Source of the DNA: FEN-1350 sp964643355
Lineage (GTDB): Bacteria > Planctomycetota > Phycisphaerae > Sedimentisphaerales > Anaerohalosphaeraceae
Direction of reading: 5' to 3'
Length of the DNA stretch: 64,000 bases
Assembly: GCA_964643355.1 (NCBI GenBank)
Contig: CAZXPW010000004.1
Coordinates: forward strand, 1 to 64,000
Position 1 is the stretch's first letter, and each line of letters starts with the position of its first letter. A model generated the notes under the pieces. That model did not search any database and had not been told where the DNA came from. It saw only the letters and a list, made by a program, of their open reading frames with translations. Below, one piece after another: positions 62,154-64,000 of the stretch. The position numbers and the translations under genes are program-made.

Positions 62154-63620
62154 TTATCGGGAATCGCTTTTCTGCAGTTTTCGACAGATCTCCATGCGTG
62201 CCTTCCACACCGCCGGGTCTCGTGGCGGGTATGTCTTGAGCTCAAAGCTGGTTCGCATAACCTGTCGGATCTCCTCGCCCCCCACCAGATCGCCCATAGC
62301 TACCGCCTGGGTTAGGGCATTGCCGAGTGAAGTACACTGGTCGGCCCCGGCGTGTACGGGGATCCCGCAGGCATCCGCCGTCAACTGACACAGCAGCGTA
62401 TTGGCGATTCCGCCGCCCACCATATACAACTGCTCGGTCTTTTCATTTGTGAGCCGGTCCAGCCGCTCCAGCCGTAGTGCATATTCCAAAGCCAAGCTTT
62501 CCAGGACCGACCGCACCAGCTCTCCCCGAGTAGAGGGTTGCGGCTGACCGGATTCGGCAAGGACCTCGTATTGGGCTGCTTCCATGTCCGCCGGAGCCAT
62601 AAGCCGCTGATCCGACACGGGAAAGATTCCCGTCGATTGGGCCGTTCGAGCCGATTCGGTCATCCGGGGATAATCCCATGGATCCGTATGAGTATTCCAT
62701 TTCCGGCGCAGTTCCTGAACCAGCCAAAGCCCCAGAATATTTCGGCACACAAACCACGATCCGAATGTGTACTCGTTACAGAATCCATTCTCAAACGCCT
62801 CCAGCGTGGTTACCGGCCGGGGTTGCAGCTTGCCGAGGATACTCCAGGTGCCACAGCTTAAAAACGCCCAGCGTTTTCCCGCTGCCGGTACCGCCGCCGC
62901 CACCGCCGAAGTATCATGGCCGCAGGTCGCGACCACCGGAACCTCGCCCAGCCCCGTCTGACGACGCACCGCTTCTTCCAGCGGCCCAAGAACCGTTCCC
63001 GGTTCGACGAGTCGACCGAACATCTTCGGCAAACCAAACCGTTCGATGGTACTCCAGGCCCAGCGGCCGTCGCAATCCATAAGATTGGCGGTGCTGACGA
63101 TGGTCTTTTCGGAGGCCTTCACGCCGGTCATAAAATAATTCAGCAAGTCGGGAATATTCAGAAAATCCTTTGCCAGCGGCAACAATGGAGAATTTTCGCG
63201 CTGCATGGCCAGCAATTGAAATAAGGAGCTGATGGCCCACGGCTCGGCCGCGGTCGCCTCAAAGACCTCCCGCGTACTCATGATCCGATTGGAATATTCG
63301 TGGATCCGGTCGGTTCTTGCGTCGCGGTAATGAACCGGGTTTCCGAGAAGCTTTCCATCGGGACCCAGCAGGCCGAAATCAACCCCCCAGGTATCCACGC
63401 CGATCGATCGCAAAGGAACGGCCTTTTCGGCGCAAATCCGCAGGGCCGTCAGGATTTCGGCGAACTGGAAAGGAAAATCCCAATACAAAGTCCCCGCCAT
63501 TCGCACCGGCCGATTGAGAAACCGGTGGATTTCCTCCATCCGGACATGTCCTTTGTCCAGATGCACCAAGACTCCGCGGCCGCTTTCCGCCCCCAAATCC
63601 ATCGCCAAATAAGTCCGCAT
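62154..63620 (-). CDS. rhaB: Rhamnulokinase
   Basis: This 488-residue FGGY-family kinase phosphorylates L-rhamnulose. The N-terminal phosphate loop is LAMDLGAESGRG, with SIGVDTWGVDFGLLG as the family sugar-binding motif. The catalytic Asp lies in ATCGHDTSAVAA and the ATP site in LSCGTWSILG. These patterns are specific enough to separate rhamnulokinase from xylulokinase. I chose the ATG at 63620 with AGGAG six bases upstream; an ATG two codons earlier is possible. No rhamnose isomerase or aldolase gene is in the window; the enzyme supports the idea of rhamnose-containing substrates. Confidence 0.93.
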   Translation of the reverse strand: MRTYLAMDLGAESGRGVLVHLDKGHVRMEEIHRFLNRPVRMAGTLYWDFPFQFAEILTALRICAEKAVPLRSIGVDTWGVDFGLLGPDGKLLGNPVHYRDARTDRIHEYSNRIMSTREVFEATAAEPWAISSLFQLLAMQRENSPLLPLAKDFLNIPDLLNYFMTGVKASEKTIVSTANLMDCDGRWAWSTIERFGLPKMFGRLVEPGTVLGPLEEAVRRQTGLGEVPVVATCGHDTSAVAAAVPAAGKRWAFLSCGTWSILGKLQPRPVTTLEAFENGFCNEYTFGSWFVCRNILGLWLVQELRRKWNTHTDPWDYPRMTESARTAQSTGIFPVSDQRLMAPADMEAAQYEVLAESGQPQPSTRGELVRSVLESLALEYALRLERLDRLTNEKTEQLYMVGGGIANTLLCQLTADACGIPVHAGADQCTSLGNALTQAVAMGDLVGGEEIRQVMRTSFELKTYPPRDPAVWKARMEICRKLQKSDSR

Positions 63621-63837
63621 ATCCATCTCCTGATTAGGTTGGTCATCGACATCCTTATCTCATATCCGCCAGGGCAAATCAAGTCGTAATGCGGCTTTTG
63701 GACTTTTGATGGATTACCCCCCGCCGGATCACACGAGAGTTTTTCTTGTCAAAGCCCGGATTTGTCGATAAGGTACTGATGGAGTTGTCATGGATGTTTC
63801 GAAACCGAAAGGGAATTTGGATCTGAAAGGATTGCCT

Positions 63838-64000
63838 ATGAAACGAAACCTTGTTGTGATGGTGACGCTGATTACGACGGTTTCCCTGATGACCGTTGCC
63901 GGGTGTGGCTCGAAAGAGGGTTCTTCCGGTTCGAAGATCAATCCCGCCACTCTGGAAACGCGACCGATCAGCGAGATCAAGGCCGAGGCCGACAAGATGA
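63838..64000 (+). CDS. Lipoprotein, 3' end beyond the window
   Basis: Only the first 54 residues are visible. The ATG at 63838 has AAAGG upstream and begins a lipoprotein signal (VMVTLITTVSLMTVAGC) with the lipobox VAGC at about residues 20-23. The sequence continues as Ser/Gly-rich then acidic helical. An in-frame ATG 16 codons earlier would not give a signal peptide. The remaining sequence is needed to say what it does; it is divergent from rhaB. Confidence 0.65.
   Translation, partial: MKRNLVVMVTLITTVSLMTVAGCGSKEGSSGSKINPATLETRPISEIKAEADKM

Overview
The window reads as a GC-rich Planctomycetota chromosome, probably class Phycisphaerae. The indicators are a DUF1549/DUF1553 protein next to a DUF1501 protein, several Tat-exported Gfo/Idh/MocA oxidoreductases, a block of lipoprotein-like sulfatases, two PEP-CTERM proteins ending in VPAPAA/VPAPGA-type tails, and an ECF sigma/anti-sigma/PDZ module. 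The assignment rests on gene content alone. I recognised no rRNA, tRNA, CRISPR array, transposase or phage gene.

Layout. 1-9.6 kb is housekeeping on the minus strand: a secreted protein, lepA, hemW-pssA-psd, two tiny overlapping helical-hairpin proteins (one ferritin-like), then a PDZ protein, anti-sigma factor and ECF sigma factor. 10-20.5 kb is a plus-strand export-rich block: DUF1549/DUF1553, DUF1501, PPC-domain protein, PQQ-type propeller, a Tat Gfo/Idh/MocA protein and a HEAT-repeat protein. 20.5-26.1 kb is one giant gene (about 1850 aa) joining a GH13/GlgE-like half to a glycogen-synthase-like half. 26.4-38.7 kb holds an acetyltransferase, a Tat aldo/keto reductase, two related Gfo/Idh/MocA proteins, a Tat TIM-barrel isomerase-like protein, an SUMF1-like protein, murE and a Tat-exported DegT-type aminotransferase. 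38.8-43.1 kb is cydA-cydB-marC-corC-like. 43.3-50 kb holds two DUF4143-type ATPases, a pilin-like remnant and a GH116-like secreted protein. 50.1-59.9 kb is a Gfo/Idh/MocA gene followed by a tight operon: phosphohexomutase, three Cys-type sulfatases and a GH106-like hydrolase. 60.2-64 kb holds two PEP-CTERM genes, rhamnulokinase and the start of a lipoprotein.

How the genes fit together. The exported sulfatases, glycosidase-like proteins, Tat oxidoreductases, sugar-isomerase-like protein and rhamnulokinase point to use of sulfated, probably rhamnose-containing, polysaccharide, with sugar oxidation outside the cytoplasm. The giant gene points to an unusual storage-glucan route. This is inference from families and context.

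Several kinds of non-coding repeat are present. One is a GC-rich two-hairpin element (four copies). Another is a three-stem element whose two hairpin loops are complementary to each other (two clear copies with compensatory changes, one diverged copy); one copy lies in frame inside the 5' end of a secreted-protein gene. The third kind is AT-rich inverted repeats between convergent genes, one of which supplies the hemW stop codon.
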